The notes: generated from the letters alone by a model not told the origin. Shown: positions 38,945-48,578, counted from the stretch's first letter. The stretch is DNA of 64,000 nt from Ignavibacteriales bacterium (GCA_026390595.1 JAPLFQ010000023.1:124001-188000); one strand, 5' to 3'. Numbers and translations are program-made.

Positions 38945-41900
38945 GTGGAGAAGCCAATCGCTGTGAAATCACGCTCTGCAAAAAAAACTCCCTCCCGGAA
39001 GAAGACGCCTCGAGCAACCACACGATCCCCGAAAAAGGTCGCTGGGTTGGTCAAGGCACGACGTGGGCAAACAGCGGAATACCGCGAACTCGTCGAGAAT
39101 GCCACCGATATTATCTATCGGGCTGACAGTGCAGGCCGTTTCACGTACGCAAATCCCATCGCCCTGCAGACCCTGGGCTATTCGGAAAAAGAGATCATGG
39201 GAACGCACTACCTCGACCTCATCGTCCCGGAATTCAGGGGCAAGGCCGAGCAGTTCTATAAGCTCCAGAGATCTCAGGGAAAACCCAACACATACTACGA
39301 GTTTCCTGTTCAGACCAAGTCAGGCGACATTCTCTGGCTTGGACAGAATCTCCAGATTCTCGTGCACGATGGAAAAGTCGCCGGGTTTCAGGCAGTGGCG
39401 CGTGATATTACGCGTCGCCGAGAAGCGGAAGAAGAACGCGACCGTTTCTTCGGCCTCTCACTCGATCTGCTCTGCATCACTGGATTCGACGGCTTCTTCA
39501 AACGCGTCAATCCATCCTGGCAACGAATCCTCGGATTCGATGAAAAGCGGCTGCTGAGTGAGCCGTTCATCAATTTTGTTCACCCTGACGATCGCGCTAA
39601 CACGGAAATGCAGTTCCGCACGGCGATCCAGGGGGAACATGTGATCGCTTTCGAAGCGCGCTTCTCTTGTCTGGATGGATCCTTCAGATGGATCGAATGG
39701 AACGCAACAAAGGATTCGTCTCAGAGCATCATCTACGCAGCGGGTCGTGATATTACCGAGAGAAAACGAACCGAGGAGCTTGTCCGGGAAAGTGAAGCCC
39801 GGTTCCGCACTCTTGTGGAAGCGGCATCTCTCGGCATCGTTCTCTGCGATGCGGCCGGATCCATAACACTCGTGAATGGACTCGCACAGCAGCTCTTTGG
39901 GTATTCCCGTGAAGAATTCCTGAAACTCACGATCGAGGATCTTGTACCTGCCCGCTTTCGCGCTGCGCATGTCTCTCAGCGGTCCGCGTTCTTCGGCATT
40001 CCCAAGAACCGTCCCATGGGAACCGGGATTGAGATCATCGCTCTGAGAAAAGACGGCAGCGAATTTCCCGCCGACATATCTCTGACCTATGTCAAGAACA
40101 AAGACACTCTCGTTCTGGCACTCATCTCCGATATGACTGAACGACGCCGTATCGAGGAAGTAATCCGGGAAAGCGAAGCCCGTTACCGGATCCTCGCCGA
40201 AAACACCACGGATGTCATTTCCCGCCAGACGCTGCATGGCATCTACACCTACGTCTCTCCGGCGTGCAAAACCATCCTGGGATATGATGTGGAGGAGATG
40301 GTTGGAAAGCCGTCTTTCTTTTTCTTCCATCCTGACGATCTCGTCAAGGCCCGGATCGCTCAAATCAAGGTCACCGATTTACCGGACTCATTCACGCTTA
40401 TCCATCGGGCCAGGACGAAGAGTGGGACGTATCTCTGGATTGAATCGACGAACAAAACCGTGCGGGATGAGTCGTCGGGAGAGATCATTGATATCGTTAC
40501 GATCTCCCGCGACATCACCGTCCGCAAGGCCGCTGAAGAGAATCTTGCGGAGAGCGAGCGGAGGCTGGAGCAGATCATTGAAACGGTTCAGTCCGGCATA
40601 ACGCTGAGCGACGAAAAGGGCCATTTTGATGTTTTCAATACGGCAATGGAGAAGTTGACTGGATATTCCATGGCAGAGGCCAACTCCAGCGGCGATTTCT
40701 CAAAGCTCCTGTACCCCGACGCAGACGATCGTCAGCGGGCACTCGACGGACTGAAGATCCTGCTCGAGCAAGGACACTCGCCGGAGACAGAGTCCACCAT
40801 TCTTACCAAGAACGCGCAGAAGCGAACTGTGCTCGTCACGACCGATATCGTGGTGTTCAGGGGCCGGAAGATGTTTCTCAGCGGATTCAGAGACATCACC
40901 GAACGCAAGAAAGCTGAAGAAGAACTGAAGGGAGCGAAGGAGGCAGCCGAGGCGGCAACGCGGGCAAAATCCGAATTCCTGGCGATGATGAGCCACGAGA
41001 TCAGAACGCCGATGAACAGCGTCATCGGAATGACGGACTTGCTGCTTCAGACTACGCTCAACGACGAACAACGGGATTTTGTTGAAACGGTCCGGAACAG
41101 CGGCGACTCGCTCCTCACAATCATCAATGACATCCTCGATTTCTCCAAGATCGAGTCAGGCAAGATCGATCTCGAGGAAGCCCCACTTGAATTAAGTGCG
41201 TGCATCGAAGAGGTTCTCGACCTCCTCTCACACAAGGCTCTGCAGAAGGGGCTCGACCTCCTCTACTGGATCGATCCTCAGGTCCCGGCGTTCATTGTCG
41301 GCGACATGACCCGCATCCGCCAGATCCTGATCAACCTTGTCGGGAATGCCATCAAGTTCACGGAACGCGGGGAAGTATCGGTGAGCGTGAAGCTCGGCTG
41401 GAAGCTGGGCAATCAGTTGGAACTGCTGTTCGCTGTCAAGGACACGGGCATCGGAATCCCGCCGGACAAGCTCGACCGACTCTTCAAAGCCTTCTCGCAG
41501 GTGGATTCGTCAACGACCCGGAGGTTCGGAGGAACAGGGCTTGGGCTGGCCATCTCCATGCGTCTTACGCAGCTCATGGGAGGGAAGATCTGGGCCGAGA
41601 GCGAACATGAAAGAGGTTCCTCGTTTTTCTTCACCATCAAGACGCTCACGCCTCCCGACGAACTCGTGCTTCCCAAAGTATTCCTCAGAGGAAAGATACC
41701 CGAACTGAGCGGCAAGCGGATCCTGATTGTGGATGACAATAGCACGAATCTCATGATTCTTCGCGCGCAAAGCGAGCATTGGGGAATGGTTGCACGAACA
41801 ACCCCTTCCCCTCAGGAGGCAATTCAATGGGTTCAGCAGGGTGATCCGTATGATATCGCCATTCTGGATATGATGATGCCGGGGATGAACGGCGTCCAGC

Positions 41901-42919
41901 TGGCCAAAGAACTCCGGGCGCTGCGGCCGAAGGAATCTCTCCCCCTGATTCTTCTCACATCAGGAGGAACCACAAATGCAGAGATTGGTGCCGCGGATCT
42001 CTTTTTCGCGTCAGTGTCAAAACCGATCAAGCAAGATCAGTTGTTCAAGATGGTGATAGAGACTCTCGGTGGGACGAGACGATCAGCCCACAAGACCCCG
42101 GCAAAGCCTGTCGAACGTCTTGGAGAAAAGCTGCCGTTGAGCATTCTGATCGCCGAAGACAATCCGGCCAATCAGAAACTGTTGCTTCGGGTACTGCAAC
42201 AGTTGGGATACGCTGCGGATTTGGCAGAAAACGGCTTGGAAACCCTTGACGCGCTCGACAAGAAACGATACGACATCATCTTCATGGATGTCCATATGCC
42301 GGAGATGGACGGCATGGAAGCAAGCCGCGTGATCGTCAGCAGGAATGTCCAGCGGGATCGCCCCATTATCGTTGCGGTCACGGCTGACGCACTGCAGGGA
42401 GACCGGGAAAAATGTATCCAGGCAGGTATGGACGACTATATTACGAAACCGATTCGAATTGCGGATATTCAAGGCGTACTCGAACGATGGGCAAAAACAG
42501 CCAAGGTGAGGTCGTCGCCCCCGGAGACATCGGTCTATTCTCCATCATCGGACTTTGAACAATCGATGGTCGAGCGGGTGCATCAATTGGGATTGGAGAC
42601 CGATCCTGATTTTGTACTCGAACTTGTCGAATCCTACGCTCCCCTCCTCAAGAAACAAGCGGATGCAATCCGGGATGGGTGTTCAACACAAAATGTAAGA
42701 AATGTGCACCATGCTGCTCACTCACTCAAGGGTGCATGCCTGAATATTGGCGCGAACGAACTGGCCGCCGTGTCCCGGACAATTGAAGATTGTGCCGTAA
42801 ACAAGGATCTGACGACCGCCGCGCAACAACTGACAACACTCGATGAGTGTTTGGAAAGGACGTTGGCCTCACTCGAAGCTGTCAGAATCAAGCTCTCCAA
42901 AGGATCTTCATCCGGCTGA
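38945..42919 (+). CDS. Multi-PAS hybrid histidine kinase with two REC domains and HPt
   Basis: 1324 aa, no membrane helix, so a cytoplasmic sensor. A basic N-terminus (SAKKTPSRKKTPRATTRSPKK) precedes five PAS domains (roughly 45-155, 165-275, 282-400, 405-525, 530-645). Then come a HisKA domain with MSHEIRTPMN (His684), an HATPase domain (NLVGNAIKFTERG, DTGIGIP, FGGTGLGLAIS), REC1 (Asp975), REC2 (Asp1115) and an HPt domain with AAHSLKGACLN (phospho-His near 1259). The start is a GTG at 38945, one base after the hutU stop; no in-frame ATG is near. It probably shares a transcript with hutU. Ligands of the PAS domains are unknown. Confidence 0.9.
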   Translation: MEKPIAVKSRSAKKTPSRKKTPRATTRSPKKVAGLVKARRGQTAEYRELVENATDIIYRADSAGRFTYANPIALQTLGYSEKEIMGTHYLDLIVPEFRGKAEQFYKLQRSQGKPNTYYEFPVQTKSGDILWLGQNLQILVHDGKVAGFQAVARDITRRREAEEERDRFFGLSLDLLCITGFDGFFKRVNPSWQRILGFDEKRLLSEPFINFVHPDDRANTEMQFRTAIQGEHVIAFEARFSCLDGSFRWIEWNATKDSSQSIIYAAGRDITERKRTEELVRESEARFRTLVEAASLGIVLCDAAGSITLVNGLAQQLFGYSREEFLKLTIEDLVPARFRAAHVSQRSAFFGIPKNRPMGTGIEIIALRKDGSEFPADISLTYVKNKDTLVLALISDMTERRRIEEVIRESEARYRILAENTTDVISRQTLHGIYTYVSPACKTILGYDVEEMVGKPSFFFFHPDDLVKARIAQIKVTDLPDSFTLIHRARTKSGTYLWIESTNKTVRDESSGEIIDIVTISRDITVRKAAEENLAESERRLEQIIETVQSGITLSDEKGHFDVFNTAMEKLTGYSMAEANSSGDFSKLLYPDADDRQRALDGLKILLEQGHSPETESTILTKNAQKRTVLVTTDIVVFRGRKMFLSGFRDITERKKAEEELKGAKEAAEAATRAKSEFLAMMSHEIRTPMNSVIGMTDLLLQTTLNDEQRDFVETVRNSGDSLLTIINDILDFSKIESGKIDLEEAPLELSACIEEVLDLLSHKALQKGLDLLYWIDPQVPAFIVGDMTRIRQILINLVGNAIKFTERGEVSVSVKLGWKLGNQLELLFAVKDTGIGIPPDKLDRLFKAFSQVDSSTTRRFGGTGLGLAISMRLTQLMGGKIWAESEHERGSSFFFTIKTLTPPDELVLPKVFLRGKIPELSGKRILIVDDNSTNLMILRAQSEHWGMVARTTPSPQEAIQWVQQGDPYDIAILDMMMPGMNGVQLAKELRALRPKESLPLILLTSGGTTNAEIGAADLFFASVSKPIKQDQLFKMVIETLGGTRRSAHKTPAKPVERLGEKLPLSILIAEDNPANQKLLLRVLQQLGYAADLAENGLETLDALDKKRYDIIFMDVHMPEMDGMEASRVIVSRNVQRDRPIIVAVTADALQGDREKCIQAGMDDYITKPIRIADIQGVLERWAKTAKVRSSPPETSVYSPSSDFEQSMVERVHQLGLETDPDFVLELVESYAPLLKKQADAIRDGCSTQNVRNVHHAAHSLKGACLNIGANELAAVSRTIEDCAVNKDLTTAAQQLTTLDECLERTLASLEAVRIKLSKGSSSG

Positions 42920-43001
42920 AGACCTCAAGTCCGGCACGGTCGCGGCGCTTCAGCCGGGTTGATGCACTTCTTTGTTGACAAGCCGTACAACGAAGGACGC
43001 C

Positions 43002-43400
43002 ATGCAGACGCCACCCCGATCTGATTCCGACCAACTCGAACAGGCCGTACTTGAACGCATCCGGCAATTAGGCCTTGGCACGGAGCCGGGCTTTATTCTC
43101 GATTTGATCGACTCCTATGCGCCTCTGTTTCAACGACTTCACGCTTCCATCCTGGACTCGCTTGAAAGAAGAGATCGGGACACATTGCATTACGCAGCGC
43201 ACTCGCTGAAAGGCGCGTGCCTGAACGTCGGTGCAGCTGACCTGGCAGCTGTTGCACGGGCAATAGAGGAACACTCTCAAAAGGCGGACTTCGCCACAAT
43301 AGCGCAGTTCCTCAATAACCTCGATGACCAATTGAAAAGGACGATGAGCGCCCTGTCATCAATCAGTTTCAGATTGTCTCAACAGAAACCATCTCTCTAA
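43002..43400 (+). CDS. Stand-alone HPt phosphotransfer protein
   Basis: 132 aa. A single HPt domain with the motif HYAAHSLKGACLN (phospho-His67). It is plainly paralogous to the HPt at the C-terminus of the preceding kinase: both share RxxQLGL near the start, ESYAPL/DSYAPL, AAHSLKGACLN, and an acidic tail. The ATG at 43002 is preceded by GAAGGA; a start at 42972 lacks one. It lies 82 nt after the kinase gene. Its role would be to carry phosphate from the kinase to other REC proteins such as the two near 33-35 kb (inference). Confidence 0.88.
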   Translation: MQTPPRSDSDQLEQAVLERIRQLGLGTEPGFILDLIDSYAPLFQRLHASILDSLERRDRDTLHYAAHSLKGACLNVGAADLAAVARAIEEHSQKADFATIAQFLNNLDDQLKRTMSALSSISFRLSQQKPSL

Positions 43401-43422
43401 CGTCAGAAACGGAAACCCGGAC

Positions 43423-44361
43423 ATGCGTTTCGTCATCTTGGGCACAGGTGGTATTGGCGGATATTTTGGAGCGCGGCTTGCCCTGGCAGGCGAAGACGTC
43501 TGGTTCATCGCCCGCGGCAGTCATCTCGACGCCATGAAACGGCGCGGGCTTCAGATCACATCGACTGTCGGGACGTTCACCGTCCCACCGGGGAAAATGA
43601 CCGACGAGGTTCATTCGATCGGCGCGGCTGACGTCGTCCTCTTCTGCGTCAAGTCGTACGATACGGAGTCGGCAGCGCGTCAGCTCTCGCCGATCCTGCG
43701 TGATGACTCGCTTATCATACCTCTCCAGAACGGAATCGACAACGAAGAGAAGATCAGGAAGACTATCACACGGGGAGACGTCTACGGCGGGGTCGCATAC
43801 ATTTCCTCCCGGATCTCCGCTCCTGGCGAGATCACTGAAGTCGGAGGTTTCCAGCGAATCGTCTTCGGGCCGCAGGAGCGAAAAGCGAATGCTCACGCCC
43901 AAGCTGTTCACGAAACGATGCTCCGCGCCGGTATCAAGTCGCAGCTGCAGGACGACATCACGAAGGAGCTCTGGAGAAAGCTGATCTTCATCGCGTCGAT
44001 GGGGTCGCTGACGGCATTGTCCCGGCTGACACACGGAGAAATCCTGGACAACCAGCGAACGGTAGGCCTGATGTTCGATGCGATGCGAGAGGTTCAATCG
44101 GTTGCCTGGAAGCTCGGTGTCGATGTCGAACCGGTGGATGAAGCTCGCGTGCTGGAGGGATTGAAACGATTCAGCGATGATACCCGGTCGTCAATGTACT
44201 TCGATCTCGTTGCAGGAAAGCCGATGGAAATCGAAGCGCTCAACGGAACGATTGTTCGACTCGGTGAACAGCTCGGCGTTCCGACACCGATCCATCGGGT
44301 CATCTATTCGACACTGCTCCCCCACCATCTCAAACACTCCAAAGAACAGGCTTCGCGGTAG
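43423..44361 (+). CDS. panE: 2-dehydropantoate 2-reductase
   Basis: 312 aa. An N-terminal NADP-binding fold (FVILGTGGIGGYFGARLAL), then CVKSYDTESAA, LQNGIDNEEKI, and the catalytic-lysine region KELWRKLIFIASMGSLTAL. PanE reduces ketopantoate to pantoate in coenzyme A synthesis; homologues with other ketoacid substrates exist, so the exact substrate is inferred. It follows the HPt gene by 22 nt. Confidence 0.88.
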   Translation: MRFVILGTGGIGGYFGARLALAGEDVWFIARGSHLDAMKRRGLQITSTVGTFTVPPGKMTDEVHSIGAADVVLFCVKSYDTESAARQLSPILRDDSLIIPLQNGIDNEEKIRKTITRGDVYGGVAYISSRISAPGEITEVGGFQRIVFGPQERKANAHAQAVHETMLRAGIKSQLQDDITKELWRKLIFIASMGSLTALSRLTHGEILDNQRTVGLMFDAMREVQSVAWKLGVDVEPVDEARVLEGLKRFSDDTRSSMYFDLVAGKPMEIEALNGTIVRLGEQLGVPTPIHRVIYSTLLPHHLKHSKEQASR

Positions 44362-44377
44362 TCCGCGCCAATCCATC

Positions 44378-44593
44378 ATGCTGCCGACTGAAGAATATTC
44401 TGATATCGGGCTGTGTGCCGAATGCCGCCACGCTTCCAGCATCACGAGCTCACGCGGAAGCACGTTTACGTTTTGCGAGCGATCGAAAACGGACAGCCGC
44501 TACGCACGATACCCGCGGCTTCCGGTCTTCGCCTGTCCGGGATTCGAGTCGCCCGAATTGCCGTCGCCCGTGAAACCGAGCCCCGTTGCTTGA
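44378..44593 (+). CDS. Small four-cysteine conserved protein
   Basis: 71 aa. It starts 16 nt after the panE stop. Cysteines occur as CAEC (13, 16), FTFCERS (33) and VFACPG (53), with the stretch RYPRLPVFACPGFE between and after them. I recognise this pattern from small uncharacterised bacterial proteins with LC.xC.HA...RGS.F..C.RS..DPR...YPRLPV..CPG. The four cysteines could bind zinc. The reading frame continues upstream into panE without a convincing start, so ATG 44378 is chosen. Function is unknown. Confidence 0.6.
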   Translation: MLPTEEYSDIGLCAECRHASSITSSRGSTFTFCERSKTDSRYARYPRLPVFACPGFESPELPSPVKPSPVA

Positions 44594-44673
44594 TTCTTTA
44601 GGCACTTCTTTGTTTCTTGCCTCGCACAAACGTGCCTTGTTTTTTCACCAACGCGCCCCCGGCTGAGCTTGAG

Positions 44674-45570
44674 ATGGATTCCCAGAAATACAGCAAACTG
44701 ATCGCCCAGGAAGCCCGGCACTGGGGTGAGGTCCGAAAGGACCCAAAAAACCCTCAAATCTGGCACGATTCGGTCCTTTTTGACATTTTCTTCGGTGCCG
44801 AATACCGACATCTTGTGGAGACCGCGGTTGCCTTTGGCCCGCGGATCCTTGAACTCGGATGCGGGGAAGGGAACCTGACCCTCGAACTTGCCTCCCGGGG
44901 CATGCAGGTCACCGGTATCGATTTGAGCCCGGAGCGGATAGCGCGAGCGCGCGCGAAAGCCGTGAAGGTTCGTCTCCAGAATGCTCCGACTTTCGTGATC
45001 GGGGATCTCAATACGATGGAATTGCATCGCGGAGAATTCGATTGCGTCGTGGCACACGACTCCTTGCACCATATCCTGACACTCGACAGGTTGTGCGGCG
45101 AAGTGAACGATTCGCTCCGACCCGGAGGGCGCTTCCTCGTCATAGACTACATCGGGATGGGAGTGTTCCGCCGGCTCGTGGCAGGATTTCTTTACGCCGT
45201 GCTTCCGACGTACCAACCGTACCGAACAAAATGGGGGTTGCGGAAACGTTTCGGAGCATTCCTTGCCTCAGAAAAGACAAAGCGTGCATCTCTCGAGGAC
45301 TCGGCATCAGGCACGCTCCACCACGATTCCCCCTTCGAAGAGATTACACAATCTTCGATGCTTCATGAGATTGGAGATCGTTTCACCATTCTCGAACAGC
45401 GGACGTTCTGCCCATTCTGGTTCTACCTGGTCGCAAAGATCAGAATGTTCCCATCTCTGCGGCATCCGATGGCGCGACTGCTCAAATCGTTGGATGACTT
45501 CATCGTACGCCTCCACGTTGCCAAAGGCGCCTATGTCTGGATTCATGCACAGAAACCGACAACAACCTGA
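44674..45570 (+). CDS. Class I SAM-dependent methyltransferase
   Basis: 298 aa. The SAM-binding motif I is ILELGCGEGNLTLELASRG, with motif II-like GIDLSPERIARARAKA and the FDCVVAHDSLHHI segment. C-terminal residues (about 170-270) carry a helical region typical of small-molecule methyltransferases. Substrate unknown. The ATG at 44674 is preferred over an in-frame start at 44617; neither has a strong ribosome binding site. hutI follows 12 nt after its stop. Confidence 0.82.
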   Translation: MDSQKYSKLIAQEARHWGEVRKDPKNPQIWHDSVLFDIFFGAEYRHLVETAVAFGPRILELGCGEGNLTLELASRGMQVTGIDLSPERIARARAKAVKVRLQNAPTFVIGDLNTMELHRGEFDCVVAHDSLHHILTLDRLCGEVNDSLRPGGRFLVIDYIGMGVFRRLVAGFLYAVLPTYQPYRTKWGLRKRFGAFLASEKTKRASLEDSASGTLHHDSPFEEITQSSMLHEIGDRFTILEQRTFCPFWFYLVAKIRMFPSLRHPMARLLKSLDDFIVRLHVAKGAYVWIHAQKPTTT

Positions 45571-45582
45571 TAGCTGGACACC

Positions 45583-46830
45583 ATGCAGCTCTTGATAAGC
45601 AACCTCAGACAACTCGTCACGGTTCGAAGCGAAGGAAGACCCTGCAAGACGGGGACCGATATGCGTGACCTCGGCGTCATCGAGAATGCTTCCGTGCTCG
45701 TCGAGAATGGCGTGATCACATGGATCGGCAGCGCAGCGGATTTCACCAACACGCTGGAACCCGACGCGGACACGCTTGACGGCTCCTCGTATGTGGCCCT
45801 CCCAGGTTTCGTAGATTCGCATACGCATGCGGTCTTCGGCGGCAGCCGGGAGAACGAGTTTGCGATGCGCGCAGAAGGAAAAACCTACCAGGACATCGCA
45901 GCGCAGGGGGGCGGGATTCTCAGCAGCGTCATGGCCACTCGTGCGGCAACAAAGAAGGAGCTGAAGAAGGCGGCGAGCAAGCATCTCGATGAAATGATGA
46001 AGCAAGGGACTACAGCTGTTGAAATAAAGTCCGGATACGCCCTCAGCGAAGATGGAGAGATCAAGATGCTGGAGGCGATTACGGAACTTGCCGATGAGCA
46101 TCTCATAACAATCCGCTCGACCTTCCTCGGCGCGCACGCCGTGCCTCCGGAGTTCAGAGAACGGCGCAATGAGTATATCGACCTTCTCTGCAATCGGATG
46201 ATGCCGCACATTGCCAAACGGAAGTTGGCTCACTTCTGCGATGTGTTTTGCGAAGTGGGTTACTTTTCCCTGGAGGAGTCGAGGAGGATTCTCGAGCACG
46301 CCAGGGGCCATGGCCTTGGCCTGAAGCTTCATTCCGATGAATTCAACTCGATCGGCGGAACGCAGCTGGCGACCGAACTTCAGGCGCTCTCGGTAGACCA
46401 TCTTGAGCACGTCTCGGATGATGCCATCGCAGCGTTTCGCGGCAGCCGCACGGTTGCCGTCCTGCTCCCCGGCGTTTCCTTCTTCCTCAGAAATCCTTAC
46501 GCTCCCGCGAGAAAGCTCATCGACGCGGGGGTTCCGGTGGCAATCGCCTCCGATTTCAACCCGGGATCGTGCATGTCATTCTCCATGCCGCTGATGATGA
46601 CCATCGCGTGCACACAGATGTCCATGACCCCCGAGGAGGCAATTACAGCTGTTACGCTCAATGGAGCCGCCGCGATGGGGATTTCGGACCAGGTTGGAAG
46701 CCTCGAAATCGGGAAACGTGCGGACATTATTCTTTACGAAATCCCCAACTATCGCTATCTTGCCTATCACTTCGGAACGAATCTGGCTGCAAAAATCATC
46801 AAGAATGGAACAATTCTCGAATTCTCATGA
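45583..46830 (+). CDS. hutI: Imidazolonepropionase
   Basis: 415 aa. HutI opens the imidazolone ring to give N-formimino-L-glutamate. The zinc motif VDSHTHAVFGGSRENEF is present, with EIKSGYALSEDGE, LKLHSDEFNSIGG, DHLEHVSDDAI and ASDFNPGSCM matching the amidohydrolase-superfamily metal and substrate positions. Its stop codon overlaps the ftcD start (ATGA), so the two are translationally coupled. Confidence 0.96.
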   Translation: MQLLISNLRQLVTVRSEGRPCKTGTDMRDLGVIENASVLVENGVITWIGSAADFTNTLEPDADTLDGSSYVALPGFVDSHTHAVFGGSRENEFAMRAEGKTYQDIAAQGGGILSSVMATRAATKKELKKAASKHLDEMMKQGTTAVEIKSGYALSEDGEIKMLEAITELADEHLITIRSTFLGAHAVPPEFRERRNEYIDLLCNRMMPHIAKRKLAHFCDVFCEVGYFSLEESRRILEHARGHGLGLKLHSDEFNSIGGTQLATELQALSVDHLEHVSDDAIAAFRGSRTVAVLLPGVSFFLRNPYAPARKLIDAGVPVAIASDFNPGSCMSFSMPLMMTIACTQMSMTPEEAITAVTLNGAAAMGISDQVGSLEIGKRADIILYEIPNYRYLAYHFGTNLAAKIIKNGTILEFS

Positions 46831-47861
46831 AGAAAATAGTTGAGTGCGTTCCAAATTTCAGCGAGGGGCGTAACAAAGAAACGATCGAAGCGGTTGCGGC
46901 GAGCATCCGCGCAGTCGATCGCGTCACGCTCTTGAATGTTGAGCCCGACAAAGACTACAATCGAACTGTTGTGACATTTGTCGGTGCACCCGATGCCGTC
47001 GTCGAAGCAGCGTACCAGGCAACAAAAGCAGCTGCGCGATTGATCGACATGCGCTCTCATAAGGGGGAACATCCGAGAATCGGAGCCGCGGACGTCGTTC
47101 CGTTTGTGCCCGTGTCCAATGTGACCATGGATGAATGTGTCAACCTGGCCAACGAGTACGGCAGACGAGTCTCGCAGGACCTCAAGATTCCGATTTTTCT
47201 GTACGAGTCTGCGGCGAGAACACCCGAACGAAGGAATCTCGCGACGATCCGAAAAGGAGAGTACGAGGGGCTGGAGAAAAAGCTGAAGGACCCGGCCTGG
47301 ACACCGGACTACGGCGGCACACAGTTCAACGCGCAATCGGGCGCTACGGTGACCGGAGCCAGGAAATTCCTCATCGCCTACAATGTGAATCTGAATACCC
47401 CGGATGCGAATATTGCGCAGGAGATCGCACTCCGGATAAGAGAAAGCGGAAGGCCGCTCAAAAACGCTGCGGGCGAAATCGTAAAAAACGAGAAGGGGGA
47501 AAGCGTCAAAGTGCCGGGCACACTGAAGGCAGTGAAAGCCATGGGTGTGTTTCTCGAACGGTTCCATATCGCGCAGGTTTCGATCAACCTCACTGACTAT
47601 GAAACCACGTCTCCTCATGCGGCGTTCGAAGAAGTGAGGAAACAGGCACGTTCCCTGGGGGCCGATGTTACAGGAAGCGAGATTATCGGCTTAACGCCGA
47701 TGAACGCACTCCTGATGGCGGGGCGCTACTTCCAGGCCGGCGACGCGAAGAACCGTGAACTCTCGGAGAACGAGCTCGTCGATTGTGCCATACAGAAACT
47801 TGGCTTGAGCCAGCTCGAGCCGTTCGACCCAGGCAAAAAGATCATCGAGTATATGCTCTGA
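46827..47861 (+). CDS. ftcD: Glutamate formimidoyltransferase
   Basis: 344 aa. It transfers the formimino group of N-formiminoglutamate to tetrahydrofolate, completing histidine conversion to glutamate. The start is fixed by the conserved ECVPNFSEGRNKETIEA and the ATGA overlap with hutI; a longer in-frame start would overlap hutI deeply. Further motifs: HKGEHPRIGAADVVPFVP and QFNAQSGATVTGARKFLIAY. In animals the next activity (cyclodeaminase) is fused; here it is a separate downstream gene. Confidence 0.95.
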   Translation: MKKIVECVPNFSEGRNKETIEAVAASIRAVDRVTLLNVEPDKDYNRTVVTFVGAPDAVVEAAYQATKAAARLIDMRSHKGEHPRIGAADVVPFVPVSNVTMDECVNLANEYGRRVSQDLKIPIFLYESAARTPERRNLATIRKGEYEGLEKKLKDPAWTPDYGGTQFNAQSGATVTGARKFLIAYNVNLNTPDANIAQEIALRIRESGRPLKNAAGEIVKNEKGESVKVPGTLKAVKAMGVFLERFHIAQVSINLTDYETTSPHAAFEEVRKQARSLGADVTGSEIIGLTPMNALLMAGRYFQAGDAKNRELSENELVDCAIQKLGLSQLEPFDPGKKIIEYML

Positions 47862-47903
47862 GCCCTCCTTCGCAGGAGGCCGGATCTGTCGACAGGAGAA
47901 CGC

Positions 47904-48536
47904 ATGTTGACCGAAAAAACCGTAACACAATTCCTCGATGAACTTGCATCGAATTCACCCGCCCCAGGCGGCGGGAGTGTCGCAGCCCTCGCCGGTGCCG
48001 CCGGCGCGGCGCTTGCCTCGATGGTATGCAATCTGACAATCGGGAAGAAGAAATATGCCGACGTGCAAGACGAGATGGCGGCAGTGCTTCAGCACACCGA
48101 AGCAATGAGAAAAGAACTCACGATTCTCATCGACCGGGACACCGAGGCGTTCAATGCCGTGATGACGGCATACGGGCTGCCCAAAGTGACAGAACAGGAA
48201 CAGGCGGTACGAACAGCGGCAATTCAGGAAGCGACGAAATCGGCGACGTTGATTCCGTTGCAGGTCATGAACGTGTGCGAACAGGTGATGGGCTTCGTGC
48301 TGACTGTTGCGCAGAATGGAAACAAAAATTCGGCCTCCGACGCCGGCGTCGCAGCACTCATGCTGCGTGCAGGCTGTGCCGGAGCGGCGCTCAATGTTCG
48401 TATCAACCTTGGGGGATTGACTGACGCAGGGTTTGTTCAGCAGATCTCGGAGCAATACAAAGGGATCATGGCGAACGTCGAAAACGGGACTCGCGATGTC
48501 CTTTCCGCAGTGGATCAGTCAATACGCGGGAATTGA
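47904..48536 (+). CDS. fchA: Formimidoyl-THF cyclodeaminase / methenyl-THF cyclohydrolase family
   Basis: 210 aa, the cyclodeaminase (FTCD C-domain) fold. The Gly-rich motif SPAPGGGSVAALAGAAGAAL and AGCAGAALNVRINLGGL are diagnostic. Its placement directly after ftcD implies it converts 5-formimino-THF to 5,10-methenyl-THF plus ammonia, feeding one-carbon units from histidine into folate metabolism. It ends the co-directional plus-strand block that began at 33 kb. Confidence 0.9.
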   Translation: MLTEKTVTQFLDELASNSPAPGGGSVAALAGAAGAALASMVCNLTIGKKKYADVQDEMAAVLQHTEAMRKELTILIDRDTEAFNAVMTAYGLPKVTEQEQAVRTAAIQEATKSATLIPLQVMNVCEQVMGFVLTVAQNGNKNSASDAGVAALMLRAGCAGAALNVRINLGGLTDAGFVQQISEQYKGIMANVENGTRDVLSAVDQSIRGN

Positions 48537-48578
48537 GTTCTGGAACACTCAGATCGTTCTTCTGTCCGACGACTCCAC

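Noticed and set aside
46569-46826. Long upstream start for ftcD
   Set aside because: It lies wholly inside hutI; the conserved formiminotransferase N-terminus begins at ATG 46827 with an ATGA overlap.
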